Shown: positions 51,078 through 52,449 of the stretch, piece after piece | Layout of the letters: every line of letters starts with the position of its first letter | Position numbering within the stretch: the stretch's first letter is position 1 | Assembly (NCBI GenBank): GCA_964547995.1 | Contig: CAZJRB010000042.1 | Location: 1-52,449 of the forward strand | Source of the DNA: CAZJRB01 sp964547995 | GTDB lineage: Bacteria > Planctomycetota > Planctomycetia > Pirellulales > Thermoguttaceae | Direction: 5' to 3' | Length of the DNA: 52,449 bases | The notes under the pieces: generated by a model | What the model was told of the DNA's origin: nothing | Databases searched by the model: none | Seen by the model: the letters and a program-made list of their open reading frames with translations, nothing else | Translations under genes and position numbers: made by a program

Positions 51078-52343
51078 ATGAAAAACTCTTTAACCAGCTT
51101 CCCTTTTGTTGTCTTTTTCTTCCTGCTGTCGTCGATGGCCGAGGGCCAGACGAACTACGACGAGTCGAAGGTGCCGAAATACACCTTGCCCGATCCGCTG
51201 GTCGCCGCCGACGGCAAAAAGGTGACCGACGCCGAGACGTGGAAGAAGACCCGGCGGCCGGAAATCTTGAGGCTCTTCGAGGAGCACATGTACGGCCGTG
51301 CCCCAGTGGGACGCCCCGAGAAGATGACCTTCGAAGTCACCTCGGTCGACAAAAAGGCCCTCGGCGGAAAGGCCACCCGCAAAGAGGTGACCGTCCTGCT
51401 GACCGGCAAGAAAGACGGCCCGAAGATGCACCTCTTGATGTATCTGCCCAACAAGGCCAAGAAGCCGGTACCGCTGTTCGTCGGCTTGAACTTCCGGGGC
51501 AACCATTCAATCCAGCCCGATCCGGGTATCACGCTCCCGAAATCGTTGATGCGCGACCGCAAACCGGCTACCGAAGCGCAGCGCGGCAAAGCCGCTTCGC
51601 GGTGGCCGGTCGAAAAGATTATCGATCGGGGCTACGGCCTTGCGACGATCTACTACGGCGATATCGATCCCGATTTCCACGACGGTTTTCAAAACGGCGT
51701 CCACCCGCATTTCTACAAAAAAGGCCAGACGAAACCGGCCGACGACCAGTGGGCATCGATCGCCGCCTGGGCATGGGGCCTCGCCCGCGCCTTGGACTAC
51801 TTCGAAACGGACGACGACGTCGACGCAAAGCACGTCGCCGTGCTCGGCCACTCGCGGCTGGGCAAGACGTCGCTCTGGGCCGGGGCGCAGGACGAGCGCT
51901 TCGCCCTGGTCATCTCGAACAACTCCGGCTGCGGCGGCGCGGCCTTGAGCCGCCGGGCATTCGGCGAGACGGTCAAGCGGATCAACTCCTCCTTCCCGCA
52001 CTGGTTCTGCGGTAACTTCAAAAAGTACAACGACAACGAAGACGCCTGCCCGGTCGACCAGCACATGCTGATCGCCTTGATGGCCCCGCGGCCGGTCTAC
52101 GTGGCCAGTGCCGAGGGGGACCGCTGGGCCGATCCCCGCGGCGAGTTCCTGTCGGCCCTCGGCGCCGATCCGGTCTACAAGCTCTTGGGCACCGACGGAC
52201 TGGGGACCGACGAGATGCCCGAGGTCAACAAGCCGGTCGGCGGCACCATCGGCTACCACATCCGCACCGGCAAGCACGACGTGACCGACTACGATTGGCA
52301 ACAGTACATGGATTTTGCCGACAAGCATTTCGGCCGGAAGTGA
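51078..52343 (+). CDS. Secreted CE15-like glucuronoyl/acetylxylan esterase
   Basis: The predicted protein has 421 residues, with a signal peptide (FPFVVFFFLLSSMAEG). The alpha/beta hydrolase core has its nucleophile in GHSRLGKT (Ser259), and a conserved histidine lies near residue 400 (TGKHDVTDYDW). Other blocks (FVGLNFRGNHS, GLATIYYGDIDPDF, VYVASAEGDRWADP) match CE15-type proteins, which cut ester bonds between lignin and glucuronoxylan. Many planctomycete members are listed only as acetylxylan esterase-like. It fits with the GH106-like gene as part of a polysaccharide-degrading lifestyle. The 106 bases after the stop codon show no further gene. Confidence 0.85.
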   Translation: MKNSLTSFPFVVFFFLLSSMAEGQTNYDESKVPKYTLPDPLVAADGKKVTDAETWKKTRRPEILRLFEEHMYGRAPVGRPEKMTFEVTSVDKKALGGKATRKEVTVLLTGKKDGPKMHLLMYLPNKAKKPVPLFVGLNFRGNHSIQPDPGITLPKSLMRDRKPATEAQRGKAASRWPVEKIIDRGYGLATIYYGDIDPDFHDGFQNGVHPHFYKKGQTKPADDQWASIAAWAWGLARALDYFETDDDVDAKHVAVLGHSRLGKTSLWAGAQDERFALVISNNSGCGGAALSRRAFGETVKRINSSFPHWFCGNFKKYNDNEDACPVDQHMLIALMAPRPVYVASAEGDRWADPRGEFLSALGADPVYKLLGTDGLGTDEMPEVNKPVGGTIGYHIRTGKHDVTDYDWQQYMDFADKHFGRK

Positions 52344-52449
52344 ACCCGTATGGCCGAACCATCAAACAGATCGAAAGGGCCCTTGCTAATCCCTAACTAG
52401 TCCTAAAACAAGCGTGAGTTTTGCTGTTCAATAGTTTGCGTCAACGTGG

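Overview
The window reads as chromosomal DNA of a GC-rich bacterium of the phylum Planctomycetota, most likely a Pirellulales-type organism. This is inferred from the protein complement. It includes a zinc-ribbon von Willebrand protein beside TolQ/ExbD genes, a Tat-exported Gfo/Idh/MocA protein, a very large secreted GH106-type glycosidase, a CE15-like esterase, a lipoprotein made of leucine-rich repeats, PilM/PilO-type fusion proteins and many planctomycete-style hypothetical proteins. No rRNA, tRNA, CRISPR array, prophage or transposase gene was recognised.

Layout. 1-2700: the tail of an unknown gene, a secreted His/Pro/Tyr-rich EF-hand protein, and two small membrane proteins on the minus strand. 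2864-13783: a promoter and an eight-gene plus-strand operon (vWA protein, TPR-like protein, TolQ/ExbB-type channel, two ExbD proteins, a large TPR protein, a large membrane-anchored protein, another exported protein). This looks like an envelope machine driven by ion flow. 13911-17495: the GH106-like glycosidase. 17820-20845: an RNase HII-like protein, SixA and the tRNA methylthiotransferase MtaB. 21031-29551: an RraB-like protein, iron alcohol dehydrogenase, a planctomycete-type hypothetical, RdgB, a PH-like membrane protein, SerS, an SGNH hydrolase and a phosphohexomutase. 29807-32280: a PilM/PilN-PilO/PilP-like pair. 32395-33328: a membrane protein flanked by two gene remnants. 33325-37056: a Gfo/Idh protein and an FHA-type adenylate/guanylate cyclase. 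37106-41301: a sigma-54 activator followed by an ABC ATPase, a Cys-rich G3E GTPase and a Cys-rich RnfB-like Fe-S protein. 41508-45496: a Trk potassium uptake operon with two extra membrane proteins. 45680-52343: a cupin, a large unknown exported protein, a STAS protein, an LRR lipoprotein and a CE15-like esterase.

Two things stand out. First, the 37106-41301 cluster looks like an undescribed metallocofactor or metal-handling module. A near-consensus sigma-54 promoter lies ahead of the ABC ATPase gene, with a pair of 11-base direct repeats upstream of it spaced exactly 22 bases apart, and the gene for the sigma-54 activator is adjacent. Second, the window is full of several families of palindromic repeats. 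Most sit between genes, but several are translated in frame inside real genes: in the signal-peptide regions of three or four genes of the TolQ/ExbD operon, in the middle of the large TPR protein, and as about 30 extra residues inside MtaB. Two copies of a nested composite inverted repeat of about 170-180 bases (24941-25112 and 34987-35168) show that these units can be assembled into larger elements.
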